Shown: positions 26,743-36,916 of the stretch, piece by piece
Numbering within the stretch: the first letter of the stretch is position 1
How the letters are laid out: every line of letters starts with the position of its first letter
Assembly: GCF_001040705.1 (NCBI RefSeq)
Contig: NZ_CVQP01000008.1
Span: 1 to 55,694, forward strand
DNA: 55,694 nucleotides
From: Rhodococcus sp. RD6.2
GTDB taxonomy: Bacteria > Actinomycetota > Actinomycetes > Mycobacteriales > Mycobacteriaceae
Direction of reading: 5' to 3'
Made by a program: the position numbers and the translations under genes
Notes under the pieces: generated by a model
The model's input: only the letters and a program-made list of their open reading frames with translations
Database searches by the model: none
What the model was told of the DNA's origin: nothing

Positions 26743-27435
26743 TCACCGCACGATGCTGAGCCGTTCGAGTCGGGCCACCGCCGCCTCCGCCACCGCCAGG
26801 GCGACCTCGACGCTGTCCATCCGGTCGCCGGGTTCGATGGTCACCCAGTTTCGGCCGTGCGCGTAGGCGCTGAGCAGGTTCCATTGGGCGGGCACCTCCA
26901 CCGCCGGGTCGGTGCCACCGAGAGCGTCCGGCGGCATCAGTAGGCCGGCCTGGGCGACGATGAAGCTGTCCGAGTCGATGGTGTGGAAGCGGCGCTCGCT
27001 CAGGTCGGGCCGAAGCGTCCGGGCGGCGGCCAACAGCGCCGCGCGTCGCGAGTCGGAGGCGGTGCAGTCGCGCGATCGGCCCCGGCTCGCCTCCAGGTAC
27101 TGACGGCGGTAGACCTCGTCGCGGTAGCCGAACTGCATTGTGCGATAGCACTGTTCGTCGATCGGACCGGCCATGATCCACAGCGCAGTGGCCGCGCTTG
27201 TGATGGCGGAGCGGACCAGGGTCGAGTGTGCGAACTCGTGCGGGTCGCGGTCCCGGCCCGCTAGGTCCAGATGGTCGAGGACATTGCGGATGAGCTGGAC
27301 GACGGTGCCGTGGAGCGACAGGCCCGACTCCCGCAGCATCCGGTCCGCGACCTCGGTGTCCGAGCCCGGCGCGGCCACGATCCGCTGCAGCCGGCGCGCC
27401 AACTCACCGGCTGCGGTCGACTCCCGCTTGCCCAT
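26743..27435 (-). CDS. Unrecognised 230-residue helical protein
   Basis: No family is recognised with confidence. The product is alpha-helical, soluble and rich in Arg, Ala and Leu, with no signal peptide or membrane segment. It contains SAITSAATALWIMAGPIDEQCYR and a central YRDEVYRRQYLEASRGR. Third-position GC bias runs along the frame, supporting coding. It lies between the plus-strand hutTHD and minus-strand hutUIG genes, convergent with hutD, and may be unrelated to histidine use. Confidence 0.62.
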   Translation of the reverse strand: MGKRESTAAGELARRLQRIVAAPGSDTEVADRMLRESGLSLHGTVVQLIRNVLDHLDLAGRDRDPHEFAHSTLVRSAITSAATALWIMAGPIDEQCYRTMQFGYRDEVYRRQYLEASRGRSRDCTASDSRRAALLAAARTLRPDLSERRFHTIDSDSFIVAQAGLLMPPDALGGTDPAVEVPAQWNLLSAYAHGRNWVTIEPGDRMDSVEVALAVAEAAVARLERLSIVR

Positions 27436-27557
27436 ACCCGGAATCTAGCCCGCTTGGCGCGGCAGAGTCCCGCTTCAGAGTCCCGGCAGGCGATGAACCT
27501 TCGCACGACCTCGACTACTGCCCCGGTACGGGGTCCCCCGCGCCGACCAGCTGAAAA

Positions 27558-27602
27558 TCCCCGACTCGACGCGGCGGTTCGGTGCGCACGTCGAGCCGGG
27601 GA
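27558..27602. terminator. Hairpin after hutG
   Basis: CCCCG-A-CTCGACG and CGTCGAG-C-CGGGG pair with one internal mismatch around a 17-base loop, starting 16 bases beyond the hutG stop. It probably ends the hutU-I-G transcript. Confidence 0.6.
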
Positions 27603-27617
27603 CGGTGGGGGATCGGG

Positions 27618-28571
27618 CTAAGCCCGATGATCGATCGCGGTGGTGACGATCCGGTGGATCAGCCGCGCCGCCGTACGCGCGGTGCGGTTGTCCACGTCGA
27701 GGGCCGGGTTCAGCTCCGCGACATCGAGCAGCGCCAGCTTGCCGCTGGTCGCCACCAGGTCGCAGACCCGCTGGATCACCGCGAGCGGCACCCCGAACGC
27801 GGCCGGGGCGCTGACCCCGGGGGCGACCGCGGCCGGCAGCACGTCGAGGTCGATCGTCAGGTAGACGAGGTCGACGCCGCCGAGGAACTCCTCGATGAAC
27901 GACTCCACGACAGCGGGGTTCGCACAGTCGTCGTCGAGGAGGTGGCGCACGCCCAGTTCGGCTGCCGTCGCGAACAGCGCCGCGGTGTTGCTGGGTTGCG
28001 AGATACCCAGCACCGCATAGTCGAGGGCCCGACCCTGGGCGGTTTCGCGGTCGGCCATCTGCCGGAACGGAGTCCCGGAGCTCGGCCGCGCGTCGCTGCG
28101 CAGGTCGAAGTGTGCGTCGAGGTTCAGTACGCCGAGGCGCGCACCCGAGGCGACGGCCGCCGAGTTCGCGATGCCGAGGTAGCTGCCGTACGCCACCTCG
28201 TGTCCGCCGCCGAGGACGGTGACGAGGCTCCCGGCGTCGAGCAGGCCGGTGACGGCCGAGCCGAGTCTGGCCTGGCCGCCTTCGAGATCCTCGTCGGCAA
28301 CCTCGATGTCACCCGCGTCGAACAGCCGTATCGGGGCGGCGAGCGACATCGACGCGAGCGCGGCGCGCAGCGCGGCAGGGCCGTCGGCGGCGCCGGGACG
28401 ACCCTTGTTGCGCCGCACGCCCTCGTCGCTGCGGAACCCGATGAGAACGCCTGCACCGGAATCGGTTCGGCCCTCGAGCGGTGCGACGGCGCCGTGCCAG
28501 CGCAGGTGTTCGTCGCCGGGGCCGTCGTCGCGCCCCGACCAGGCCGTGGGAGCGAGGTCCACCCTGCTCAT
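27618..28571 (-). CDS. hutG: Formimidoylglutamase
   Basis: This 317-residue ureohydrolase (arginase fold) hydrolyses N-formimidoyl-glutamate to glutamate and formamide, the last hut step. The Mn-binding residues are in [21 protein letters not shown] and [24 protein letters not shown] near 46-61 is typical of HutG rather than agmatinase. Its ATG overlaps the hutI stop by 4 bases, giving coupled translation. The presence of HutG, and absence of formiminotransferase or HutF genes, indicates the direct glutamate-plus-formamide route. Confidence 0.95.
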   Translation of the reverse strand: MSRVDLAPTAWSGRDDGPGDEHLRWHGAVAPLEGRTDSGAGVLIGFRSDEGVRRNKGRPGAADGPAALRAALASMSLAAPIRLFDAGDIEVADEDLEGGQARLGSAVTGLLDAGSLVTVLGGGHEVAYGSYLGIANSAAVASGARLGVLNLDAHFDLRSDARPSSGTPFRQMADRETAQGRALDYAVLGISQPSNTAALFATAAELGVRHLLDDDCANPAVVESFIEEFLGGVDLVYLTIDLDVLPAAVAPGVSAPAAFGVPLAVIQRVCDLVATSGKLALLDVAELNPALDVDNRTARTAARLIHRIVTTAIDHRA

Positions 28572-29764
28572 CGTCGGTACCCGTCCTTCCAGACCTCACG
28601 CACCAGCGCCACCCCGGGCCGGTAGGCCAGGTGCAGGTGGGACGGTGCGTCCAGTGCGATCAGGTCGGCCCTCGCGCCGACCCGGATGTGTCCGATGTCG
28701 TTGCGCTGCAACGCCGCTGCGCCGCCCGCGGTGGCCGCCAACACGGCCTCGTCGGGGCTCATGTGCATCTCGCGCACCGCCAGCGCGATGCAGAACGGGA
28801 TGCTGGTGGTGTAGCAGGTCCCCGGATTGCAGTCCGCGGCCAGCGCGACGGTGGCACCGGCATCGAGGAGGGCGCGGGCGTCGGGATACTTGTTGCGCGT
28901 GGAGAAGTCGGCACCGGGCAGCAGCGTGGCGACGGTGTCGCTCGCCGCCAGCGCCTCGACGTCGGCGTCGGTGGTGTAGGTGACATGGTCGACGGAGGCG
29001 GCGTTCAGCTCGACCGCCAACTGGACGCCGGCGCCGTAGCTGAGCTGGTTGCCGTGCACCCGCGGGGTGAGCCCGGCGGCGATGCCGGCCTCGAGGACGG
29101 CCCGCGACTGGTCGGCGTCGAACGCGCCCTCCTCACAGAACACGTCGATCCACTTCGCGTGCGGCGCGCACTTGGGGATCATCTCCTCGACCACCATCCG
29201 CACGTAGTCGTCGCTGCGACCGGCGAACTCCGGCGGCGTGACGTGGGCGGCGAGCAGGGTCCTCTCCGCGGTGTGCGCGGAGGCGACCTCGAGGCTGCGC
29301 AACTCGTCGGGGACCGACTGTCCGTAGCCGGATTTCGTCTCGATCGTGGTGGTGCCCGAGTGCAGCGACTCGGCGACGAGCCGTGCCACGTTCGCGCCCA
29401 GCTCGGCGTCCGAGGCGGCCCTCGTGGCGGCGATGGTGGTGCGGATGCCGCCGGCTGCGTACGGGGCGCCGGTCATCCGGGCCGCGAACTCCTCGGCCCG
29501 TTCGCCGCCGAACACGAGGTGGGCGTGACTGTCGACGAACCCGGGCAGGGCGGCCCGGCCACGCAGGTCGTACCGCGACCCGGCACTGCCCTCCGGGATC
29601 CGGGAACGGGGGCCCACCCACTGGACGAGTCCATCTCCCAGGACCAACGCGGCGTCGCGGATCAGGCCGAGCGGGCCTTCACCGGACTCGGGATCGTTGG
29701 TGACGAGGGTGCCGATGTTGTCGATGACCGTCCATCGGCCGTCCTGCCCGGGTGCGTCGTACAC
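28568..29764 (-). CDS. hutI: Imidazolonepropionase
   Basis: This 398-residue amidohydrolase opens the imidazolone ring of 4-imidazolone-5-propionate to formimidoylglutamate. [21 protein letters not shown] holds the H-x-H metal ligands, [13 protein letters not shown] the next conserved strand, and [14 protein letters not shown] the C-terminal metal region. GTG 29764 is chosen: AGGAGG lies 8 bases upstream, and it is 2 bases past the hutU stop. The open frame continues far upstream in the hutU shadow but has no homology there. It is the middle gene of hutU-I-G. Confidence 0.95.
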   Translation of the reverse strand: MYDAPGQDGRWTVIDNIGTLVTNDPESGEGPLGLIRDAALVLGDGLVQWVGPRSRIPEGSAGSRYDLRGRAALPGFVDSHAHLVFGGERAEEFAARMTGAPYAAGGIRTTIAATRAASDAELGANVARLVAESLHSGTTTIETKSGYGQSVPDELRSLEVASAHTAERTLLAAHVTPPEFAGRSDDYVRMVVEEMIPKCAPHAKWIDVFCEEGAFDADQSRAVLEAGIAAGLTPRVHGNQLSYGAGVQLAVELNAASVDHVTYTTDADVEALAASDTVATLLPGADFSTRNKYPDARALLDAGATVALAADCNPGTCYTTSIPFCIALAVREMHMSPDEAVLAATAGGAAALQRNDIGHIRVGARADLIALDAPSHLHLAYRPGVALVREVWKDGYRR

Positions 29765-29766
29765 GG

Positions 29767-31437
29767 CTACGCCTCCTGCATCGGGATGCGAACGCCGCGC
29801 TCGGCCGCGACCTGCGTCGCGTGCTCGTACCCGGCGTCGGCGTGCCGGATGACGCCCATGCCCGGGTCGTTGGTGAGCACCCGCTCGAGCTTCTGTGCGG
29901 CCATCTCGCTGCCGTCCGCGATGCACACCTGGCCGGCGTGGATGGAGCGGCCCATGCCGACTCCGCCGCCGTGGTGGATGGACACCCAGGACGCGCCGGA
30001 GGCGGTGTTGACCAGGGCGTTGAGCAGCGGCCAGTCGGCGACGGCGTCGGAACCGTCGGCCATGGCCTCGGTCTCCCGGTACGGCGAGGCGACCGATCCG
30101 GAGTCGAGGTGGTCGCGGCCGATGGCGAGCGGTGCGGAGAGTTCGCCGGAGGCGACCATCTCGTTGAACTTCATGCCTGCCTTGTGGCGTTCGCCGTACC
30201 CGAGCCAGCAGATGCGGGCGGGCAGGCCCTCGAAGTGAACCTTCTCGCCCGCCATGGTGATCCAGCGCTTGAGATGTTCGTTCTCGGGGAAGAGCTCGAG
30301 GATCGCCTTGTCGGTGGCCTCGATGTCCTTGGGGTCGCCGGAGAGGGCGGCCCAGCGGAACGGGCCGAGGCCCTCCTCGAAGAGCGGACGGATGTAGGCG
30401 GGAACGAACCCGGGGAACGCGAACGCCCGGTCGTAGCCGCCCTTCCTGGCCTCGTCGCGGATCGAGTTGCCGTAGTCGAAGACCTCCGCGCCCGCGTCCA
30501 TGAACCCGACCATCGCCTCGACGTGCGCGGCCATCGACTTCCGGGCCTCGTGGGTGAAGTGCTCGGGGTCCTTCTCGGCCATCGCGTGCCAGTCCTCGAC
30601 TGCGATCCCGATCGGCAGGTAGGACAGCGGATCGTGCGCGGAGGTCTGGTCGGTGACGATGTCGATCGGGGCGCCCATCGCCAGCAGCTGCGGGAAGATC
30701 TCGGCGGCGTTGCCGACGACACCGATGGACAGCGGCTCGCGGGCATCGCGCTTCTCGACGGCCAGTGCCAGGGCGGCCTCGAGGCTCTCGGCCTTGGTGT
30801 CGAGGTAGCCGTGCGCGATCCGGCGGTCGATGCGGGTGACGTCGACGTCGACGCAGATCGCGACACCGTCGTTCATGGTGACCGCCAGCGGCTGGGCGCC
30901 GCCCATGCCGCCGACACCCGCGGTGAGGGTGATGGTTCCGGCGAGGGTACCGCCGAACCTCTTGCGCGCCACCGCGCCGAAGGTCTCGTAGGTGCCCTGC
31001 AGGATGCCCTGGCTGCCGATGTAGATCCAGGAACCGGCCGTCATCTGGCCGTACATCATCAGGCCCTCGGCCTCGAGCTTGCGGAAGTGCTCCCAGTTCG
31101 CCCAGTCGCCGACCAGGTTGGAGTTTGCGAGCAGGACCCGCGGCGCCCATTCGTTCGTGCGGAAGACGCCGACGGGCTTGCCGGACTGCACGAGCATCGT
31201 CTCGTCGGACTTCAGTGTCTGCAGCGTGCGGACGATGGCGTCGTACGCCTCCCAGCTGCGCGTGGCGCGGCCGGTCCCGCCGTAGACCACCAGGTCGTCG
31301 GGGCGCTCGGCAACCTCGGGGTCGAGGTTGTTCATCAGCATGCGCAGGGCGCCCTCCTGCTGCCAGCCGAGGCAGGTCAGCTCGGGGCCGCGCGGTGCCC
31401 GGACGGGCCGGGCTCCAGTGGGGGAGTGGTTGGTCAT
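29767..31437 (-). CDS. hutU: Urocanate hydratase
   Basis: This 556-residue NAD+-dependent enzyme adds water to urocanate to give imidazolonepropionate. [20 protein letters not shown] near 18-37, [15 protein letters not shown] (NAD-binding glycines), [14 protein letters not shown] and [18 protein letters not shown] are diagnostic, and the length is normal. The ATG at 31437 follows AGGAG. First gene of hutU-I-G on the minus strand, divergent from hutC with about 180 bases between. No copy of the hutT/gdh operator sequence is seen in this intergenic space. Confidence 0.97.
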   Translation of the reverse strand: MTNHSPTGARPVRAPRGPELTCLGWQQEGALRMLMNNLDPEVAERPDDLVVYGGTGRATRSWEAYDAIVRTLQTLKSDETMLVQSGKPVGVFRTNEWAPRVLLANSNLVGDWANWEHFRKLEAEGLMMYGQMTAGSWIYIGSQGILQGTYETFGAVARKRFGGTLAGTITLTAGVGGMGGAQPLAVTMNDGVAICVDVDVTRIDRRIAHGYLDTKAESLEAALALAVEKRDAREPLSIGVVGNAAEIFPQLLAMGAPIDIVTDQTSAHDPLSYLPIGIAVEDWHAMAEKDPEHFTHEARKSMAAHVEAMVGFMDAGAEVFDYGNSIRDEARKGGYDRAFAFPGFVPAYIRPLFEEGLGPFRWAALSGDPKDIEATDKAILELFPENEHLKRWITMAGEKVHFEGLPARICWLGYGERHKAGMKFNEMVASGELSAPLAIGRDHLDSGSVASPYRETEAMADGSDAVADWPLLNALVNTASGASWVSIHHGGGVGMGRSIHAGQVCIADGSEMAAQKLERVLTNDPGMGVIRHADAGYEHATQVAAERGVRIPMQEA

Positions 31438-31622
31438 CTCGAGTCTCCTGACGAGGTTGTGTGACTCCCATGACACCCGCTCGGTGCGACGCGGAACAGT
31501 GCCTCCGTCCTGAATTCTCGGATACGAGACACGATGCCGTTGGCGAGCCCGATCCGGCGACGAGCGGCGGGCCGATAGACTGGGTGGAAACGAGATGCCC
31601 ACGAACGGGCGGGATGTGGACG

Positions 31623-32387
31623 GTGACGAGCGTGGCGATCGACGAGTCCGACGTGGCGTCGCTGTATCGGGCCCGCGGGCACGAGTCCGCGCCCGCCTAT
31701 CAGCGGGTCAAGAATCTCATCGCGGAGCAGATCGTGTCGGGCCGTTGGCCGGAGGGTGATCAACTGCCGTCGGAGAATCAGCTCGTCAACAGCCTCGGGT
31801 TGTCTCGGATGACGGTCAACCGGGCGTTGCGCGAACTGAGCGCGGACGGACTGGTCGTACGGCTCATGGGTGTCGGCACGTTCGTCGCCGAAAGAAAGGT
31901 CAGTTCGGCGCTTTTCGAGGTGCGCAACATCGCCGACGAGGTGACGCACAGGGGGCACCGGCATCGCAGCGAGGTGGACTTTCTCCGCGCCGAGCCCGCC
32001 GAGGCGATCATCGCGCACCAGTTGGGCGTGCCGGAGGGGAGCCCGGTGTTCCATTCGCGGGTAGTGCATTTCGAGGACGACCTGGCGATCCAGGTCGAGG
32101 ACCGGCATGTCAGTCCGGAGATCGCGCCCGAGTACCTCGACCAGGACTTCACCGCTCAGACGCCCAACAACTACCTGATGTCGGTTGCGCCGCTCGGTCG
32201 GGGTGAGCACGTGGTCGAGTCGGTACTCGCGACCGCGGACGAGTGCCGGCTCCTGGGGATCGGCGAGGCCGAGCCGTGTCTGCTGATCCACCGGCGCACC
32301 TGGTCCGAGGGCCGGCTGGTGAGCACCGCGCGACTGGTGCATCCCGGCTCCCGCTACCGGCTCGAGGGCACGTTCGAGACGCAGTGA
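31623..32387 (+). CDS. hutC: HutC-type GntR transcriptional regulator
   Basis: This regulator of about 254 residues has an N-terminal GntR winged helix ([20 protein letters not shown] then [20 protein letters not shown]) and a UTRA ligand-binding domain containing [21 protein letters not shown]. HutC proteins repress hut genes until urocanate binds. It diverges from hutU-I-G and is convergent with the dehydrogenase gene. Start is uncertain among ATG 31614, GTG 31623 and GTG 31632; all keep the whole DNA-binding domain. The repeated TGTATATACA sites at the hutT and gdh promoters fit the HutC subfamily consensus, making this the best candidate binder. Confidence 0.88.
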   Translation: MTSVAIDESDVASLYRARGHESAPAYQRVKNLIAEQIVSGRWPEGDQLPSENQLVNSLGLSRMTVNRALRELSADGLVVRLMGVGTFVAERKVSSALFEVRNIADEVTHRGHRHRSEVDFLRAEPAEAIIAHQLGVPEGSPVFHSRVVHFEDDLAIQVEDRHVSPEIAPEYLDQDFTAQTPNNYLMSVAPLGRGEHVVESVLATADECRLLGIGEAEPCLLIHRRTWSEGRLVSTARLVHPGSRYRLEGTFETQ

Positions 32388-32391
32388 CCCC

Positions 32392-32425
32392 GGGCCGGTA
32401 ACGGCGCGCCGATCGCCCGGCCCGA
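32392..32425. terminator. Hairpin between convergent hutC and glutamate dehydrogenase genes
   Basis: CGGGCCGG and CCGGCCCG form an 8-base stem around an 18-base loop in the 49-base gap. It is placed to serve both convergent genes. Confidence 0.5.
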
Positions 32426-32436
32426 CCGCGATCGGC

Positions 32437-35400
32437 TCAGACGCTACCGACCAGACTCCGGATCTGGCGCACCGCAACGGACATGGCCGCGACGTCGACG
32501 GCGGAGTTCTCGAAGATCGCGTCGAGGGTCGATCGTGCCCGCAGGATGCGAGTGGAGTTCCGCTCCTCCCATCGACAGATCATGTCGGCTGCGGATTCTC
32601 CTGCGCTCGAAGGGTTTCCGAGCAGGTCAAGGCACAGTGCACGCAGGGAGCCGTAGAGCTCGTCCCGCATCGCGAGGCGGGCAAGGGAGTTCCATCGGTT
32701 GTCGTAGGCCAGCCTCGACACCGACTGCAGCAGATGCACGGCGCCGAGATGTTGGCTCAGTGCGTAGTACAGCTCCGCGACCTCCGGCACCTCGCGGCCG
32801 CTGGCGTCGGCCACCTCGATGATGTCGAGCAGGCCGAACTGGTCGAGCAGCAGGTGAACGCGGGCCGCGAGATCGTGCGGGACGCCGGCGTCGACCGACA
32901 CGGCGACCCGTGCGTGCAGATCGGCAAGCTCCTGTCCGCGAAGCCACTCCGGGACCAGGTGTGCGTGCCGGGCGAGTCGAGGCGCGAATCGGTCGACTTC
33001 GGCGCCGATGTCGAGGGGCTGCGGTCGGTTGGCCAGCAGCCAGCGCGAGGCCCGGTCCAGCACCCGCTGGGTGTCGACCACCAGGGCGTCGGTGACGTCG
33101 GTCGGCAGCCCGCTCTCGGCGATGTCCGCCCACAGCCGGTTCAGGTCGAAGATCCGGGCCGCGACGACATGGGCGCGCACGGCGTCGGATCCGATCGCCG
33201 CCGAGTCCTCGGCCAGGCGGAACGCGAAAGTGAGTCCGCCGTGGTCGATCACGTCGTTCGTCAGCATCGTCGCGACGATCTCGCGGCGCAGCCGGTGCGA
33301 GTCGAGGTGGTCGCCGAATCGTTGCCGCAATGCGTCGGGGAAGTACGCGCGCAGGCGGTCGTGCAACGCCGGGTCGTCCGGGAGGTCGCCTGCCAGCAGC
33401 TCGTCCTTGACGGCGAGCTTGACGTGCGCCATGAGGGTGGCCAGTTCCGGAGAGGTCAGCCCAAGGCCGTCCTGCGCACGCCGGGAGAGCTCGCGCTTGT
33501 CGGGCAACGCCTCGAGCGCGCGCACCAGGCAGCGGTCGTTCTCCAGTTCGGCGATCATCCGGGCGTGCACGCCGAGCATCGCGGGGGCAGTGGACCGGCT
33601 CACTCCGAGGATCCGGTTCTGGGAGCGGTTGTCCGCCAGGACGAGTCGGCTGACCTCGTCGGTCATCGAGCGCATCAGCGCGTCCCGCTCACCGGCGGCG
33701 AGGTGGCCGGACGCGACCATGCCTGCGAGCAGGATCTTGATGTTGACCTCGCGGTCGGAGCAGTCGACGCCTGCCGAGTTGTCCAACGCGTCGGTGTTGA
33801 TGCGGCCGCCCGCGCGGGCGAACTCAATCCGGCCCATCGGCGTCAGCCCCAGGTTCCCGCCCTCCGCCACGACGCGGGCCCGCAGGTCGCACGCGTCCAC
33901 GCGGACCCCGTCATTGGCCTTGTCTCCCACCTCGGCGTGGGATTCGGTCGACGCCTTGACGTAGGTGCCGACGCCGCCGTTCCACACCAGGTCCACCGGG
34001 GCGCGCAGGATCGTGCCGATCAGGTCGGCGGGCGCGAGCGCGGTGACGTCGTCGGCGAGACCGAGCGCGCCCCGCACCTCGGGGCTGATCGGGACCGACT
34101 TCACCGATCGTGCCCACACCCCGCCGCCGGGACTGATCAGCCCGGGGGCGTAGTCCGCCCAGGACGAGCGGGGCAGGCCGAACAGTCGACCGCGTTCGGC
34201 GAAGGACGTCGTCGCGTCGGGCGCGGGGTCGAGGAAGATGTGACGGTGGTCGAAGGCGGCGACCAGCCGGATGTGCTCGCTGAGCAGCATGCCGTTGCCG
34301 AACACGTCGCCGCTCATGTCGCCGATGCCGACGACCGTGAAGTCCTCGCTCTGGGTATCGCGTCCCATCTCACGGAAGTGACGCTGGACGCTCTCCCATG
34401 CGCCGCGCGCGGTGATGCCCATCGCCTTGTGGTCGTAGCCGACCGAACCCCCGGAGGCGAACGCGTCGCCGAGCCAGAAGTCGTACTCGGCGGCGACCTC
34501 GTTGGCGATGTCGGAGAAGGTGGCGGTGCCCTTGTCCGCGGCGACGACGAGGTAGGTGTCGTCCGCGTCGTGGCGGACGACGTCGCGGGCGGGAACGACC
34601 GAGCCGGTGGCCGGGTCGATGTTGTCGGTGACGTCGAGCAGGCCGGCGATGAACTGCCGGTAGCACGCGATTCCCTCGGCCAGGTGCGCCTCGCGGTCGG
34701 TCGCGTCGGCGCCCGTCGGTGTGGGCGGCTGTTTCACGACGAACCCGCCCTTGGCACCAACCGGCACGATGACCGCGTTCTTCACCGCCTGCGCCTTCAC
34801 CAGTCCGAGTACCTCGGTGCGGAAGTCCTCCTTGCGGTCCGACCAGCGGAGGCCGCCGCGGGCCACGCTGCCGAACCGCAGGTGGACGCCTTCGACGCGC
34901 GGCGAGCAGACGTAGATCTCGAATCGTGGTCGGGGGTGGGGGAGTTCGTCGATCCCCTGCGGATCGAACTTGAACGAGAGCAACGGCGAGGCGCCGCCGC
35001 GGGTGAAATAGTTGGTGCGCAGGGTGTTTCGGATGAGGGTCGTGAAGGCCCGCAGGATGCGATCCTCGTCGAGGCTGACCACGCTGCCGAGCGCGTCGTC
35101 CAGGCGGCTGATCAGCTCGTTCTGGCGGGCCTCGTCGTGTGCCGCCGGGTCGAAGCGGGCCCCGAACAGTTCGACCAGCATCCGCGCCGACTCGGGGTGC
35201 GCGGACAGGACCTCCGCGATCCGCACCTGGCTGTACGGAAACCCGGCCTGGCGCAGGTATTTTGCGTATGCCCGCAGCATCGACGCCTGCCGCCAGGTCA
35301 GCCCCGCGCGCAGGACGAGGTGGTTGAACGTGTCGACCTCGGCGTCGCCACGCCACGCGGCGGCGAAGGCCTCGGTGAAACGGGCTGCCATGCCGGTGTC

Positions 35401-35784
35401 GGACGGAGCGGGGGCGACGTCGAGGGCGAGGCCGAAGTCGTAGATCCAGCACTCGGTGCCTGCCGAGTCGGCCATCGGATAGGGGCGCTCGTCGAGCACC
35501 TCGACGCCGAGGGACTGGATCACGGGGAGGATGCGACTGAGGGAGACGGCTTCTCCGTCGATGTAGAGCGTGAGGCGTAGCTGGCCCCGTGCCGCGCCGG
35601 TCGGCGGGTGCAGGGCAACCTCGAACGAGTCGGTCCGCAGCGCCTCGATCCGGGTGACGTCGGCGGCGCCGCGTGCGGCGTCGAAGTCGTGCTTGTACGC
35701 CTCCGGCAGGGATGCGATGTAGGACTTCGCCAATACCGGATCCGCCATCCGGTCGCGGAAGTCGTCGTCCCAGGCCTGCGTCAT
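32437..35784 (-). CDS. gdhB: NAD-specific glutamate dehydrogenase, 115-kDa-class length
   Basis: This 1115-residue protein belongs to the large NAD-dependent glutamate dehydrogenase family, which converts glutamate to 2-oxoglutarate and ammonium. GGLRWSDRKEDFRTEVLGLVKAQ and VPVGAKGGFVVKQPP carry the catalytic lysine region, and VVGIGDMSGDVFGNGML is the NAD-binding turn. Most actinobacterial relatives are about 1600 residues with an N-terminal ACT-like region; here the protein starts at the position equivalent to about 500 of those, so the N-terminal third is absent. The ATG at 35784 has GGAG upstream and its own operator-bearing promoter, so this looks like the natural start, not a truncation. 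Position beside hut genes implies disposal of histidine-derived glutamate. Confidence 0.93.
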   Translation of the reverse strand: MTQAWDDDFRDRMADPVLAKSYIASLPEAYKHDFDAARGAADVTRIEALRTDSFEVALHPPTGAARGQLRLTLYIDGEAVSLSRILPVIQSLGVEVLDERPYPMADSAGTECWIYDFGLALDVAPAPSDTGMAARFTEAFAAAWRGDAEVDTFNHLVLRAGLTWRQASMLRAYAKYLRQAGFPYSQVRIAEVLSAHPESARMLVELFGARFDPAAHDEARQNELISRLDDALGSVVSLDEDRILRAFTTLIRNTLRTNYFTRGGASPLLSFKFDPQGIDELPHPRPRFEIYVCSPRVEGVHLRFGSVARGGLRWSDRKEDFRTEVLGLVKAQAVKNAVIVPVGAKGGFVVKQPPTPTGADATDREAHLAEGIACYRQFIAGLLDVTDNIDPATGSVVPARDVVRHDADDTYLVVAADKGTATFSDIANEVAAEYDFWLGDAFASGGSVGYDHKAMGITARGAWESVQRHFREMGRDTQSEDFTVVGIGDMSGDVFGNGMLLSEHIRLVAAFDHRHIFLDPAPDATTSFAERGRLFGLPRSSWADYAPGLISPGGGVWARSVKSVPISPEVRGALGLADDVTALAPADLIGTILRAPVDLVWNGGVGTYVKASTESHAEVGDKANDGVRVDACDLRARVVAEGGNLGLTPMGRIEFARAGGRINTDALDNSAGVDCSDREVNIKILLAGMVASGHLAAGERDALMRSMTDEVSRLVLADNRSQNRILGVSRSTAPAMLGVHARMIAELENDRCLVRALEALPDKRELSRRAQDGLGLTSPELATLMAHVKLAVKDELLAGDLPDDPALHDRLRAYFPDALRQRFGDHLDSHRLRREIVATMLTNDVIDHGGLTFAFRLAEDSAAIGSDAVRAHVVAARIFDLNRLWADIAESGLPTDVTDALVVDTQRVLDRASRWLLANRPQPLDIGAEVDRFAPRLARHAHLVPEWLRGQELADLHARVAVSVDAGVPHDLAARVHLLLDQFGLLDIIEVADASGREVPEVAELYYALSQHLGAVHLLQSVSRLAYDNRWNSLARLAMRDELYGSLRALCLDLLGNPSSAGESAADMICRWEERNSTRILRARSTLDAIFENSAVDVAAMSVAVRQIRSLVGSV

Positions 35785-35810
35785 CGTCGGCTTCTCCTCA
35801 TACGGCGGCA

Positions 35811-35860
35811 GTTGTATATACAGGACTATACAACTCTGTGAACTGCCTCACAAGGATCGA
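35811..35860 (-). promoter_or_regulatory. Glutamate dehydrogenase promoter with HutC-type operator
   Basis: On plus-strand numbering, TGTATATACAGGACTATACA at 35813-35832 is identical to the hutT operator. Here it also lies within a longer inverted repeat: GTTGTATA (35811-35818) and TATACAAC (35827-35834). On the minus strand TTGTGA, 17 bases and TATAGT give a promoter whose -10 element is inside the operator, about 45 bases before the dehydrogenase ATG. Repression would coincide with that of hutT. Confidence 0.75.
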
Positions 35861-35879
35861 AATTCCGGTGTTCGCCCAC

Positions 35880-36680
35880 TCAGCGAGGGGTGGGGGCGTG
35901 GCCCGAGATGTGGGAGGTCAGGCGCTCGGCGCCGCCCTGCAGGATCTGTCCGACGGCATCCGGCTCGGGGTAGGCCAACTGTTTGCGCCAGGTGGTGCTC
36001 AGTGCCGCGACCGGCCGGCCGTTGTGGTCGAAGACCGCGGTGCCCACCGACCGCAGGCCCGTCGTCACCACGTCCACCTCCTCGGCCCAGCCGCGCGAGT
36101 GGGCCTCCGCGAGGGTGCGGCGCAGTTCGGTGAGCGTCCGCGGACCGAGCCCGGTGCGCGTGATGAAGTCGCCGCGCCGGGAGTACAACGCCTTGACCTG
36201 GGCGTCAGGCAGGGCGGCAAGGATGGCGCGGCCGTTGGCGGTCAGGTGCGCCGGCAGTCGGACGCCGATGTCGGTGATCAGCGAGACCTCGGCCGCAGGG
36301 CCGGAGGTGGGGCGTTCCTTGAGCAGGTAGACGGTTTCGTTGCCGTGCAGGATCCCCAGGTGCACGGCCTGCCCGAGCTGCATGGCCAGCCGGTGCAGGA
36401 TCGGTTGTGCGAGGCGCTCGAGCGGCTCGTGGCGCAGGTACGCCGAGCCGATCTCGAACGACGTCACCCCGAGTCCGTACGCCTGCTCGCCCGGCACATA
36501 CACCACGAAGCCGCGCTCCACCAGCACGGACAGAATGTGGTACACCGACGAACGCGGCAGATCCAGGTCGCGGGCGAGCGCAGCCGCCTGCACCGGACCC
36601 GGGCGCTGCGCGAGTCGCACCAGGATGTCGAGGGCGCGACCGACCGCCGGCGATGCGCTGGAACTCGCTGGCCTGACCAC
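35880..36680 (-). CDS. IclR-family transcriptional regulator
   Basis: This 266-residue regulator has an N-terminal winged helix (VGRALDILVRLAQRPGPVQA then LARDLDLPRSSVYHILSVL) and an IclR effector domain with DIGVRLPAHLTANGRAILAA and GWAEEVDVVTTGLRSVG. IclR proteins sense small carboxylic acids or aromatics. It is the gene immediately upstream of the dehydrogenase on the same strand, with the operator-bearing promoter between them. It could be a second regulator of histidine/glutamate metabolism; no ligand can be read from sequence. Confidence 0.88.
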   Translation of the reverse strand: MVRPASSSASPAVGRALDILVRLAQRPGPVQAAALARDLDLPRSSVYHILSVLVERGFVVYVPGEQAYGLGVTSFEIGSAYLRHEPLERLAQPILHRLAMQLGQAVHLGILHGNETVYLLKERPTSGPAAEVSLITDIGVRLPAHLTANGRAILAALPDAQVKALYSRRGDFITRTGLGPRTLTELRRTLAEAHSRGWAEEVDVVTTGLRSVGTAVFDHNGRPVAALSTTWRKQLAYPEPDAVGQILQGGAERLTSHISGHAPTPR

Positions 36681-36916
36681 GCTGCCGATTCTGCCAGCCC
36701 GGGCGCGATGATCACCGAGCTCGGCCCGAGCCAGGCATGCGCGGTGTCACCTCCTTCGTCGACCATTCGAGTCCTTGCCGCTGTCCGACTCGACGGATCG
36801 GCTGCGACCAGAGCGTCGACGAGGTGGGCATTCGGCTGCAGCCAAAGGCGTTCCTGACCGGCAGTCGTCGAACCGGCACGGACGACAACGACACTGCGGT
36901 ATCCGAATCCCGCTTC

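Noticed and set aside
29765-31471. Upstream extension of the hutI frame across the whole of hutU
   Set aside because: The extension lies antiphase within hutU on the same strand and has Arg/Pro-rich shadow composition; hutI has its own ribosome-binding site at 29764.
31438-31613. A HutC operator between hutU and hutC
   Set aside because: No copy of TGTATATACA or a close variant was found; the weak GTGT/ACAC match near 31459 is not convincing.
32734-35580. Very long open frame on the plus strand, opposite the glutamate dehydrogenase gene
   Set aside because: It is an antisense shadow produced by strong third-position GC bias; its translation is low-complexity and has no domain, while the minus strand encodes a clear enzyme.
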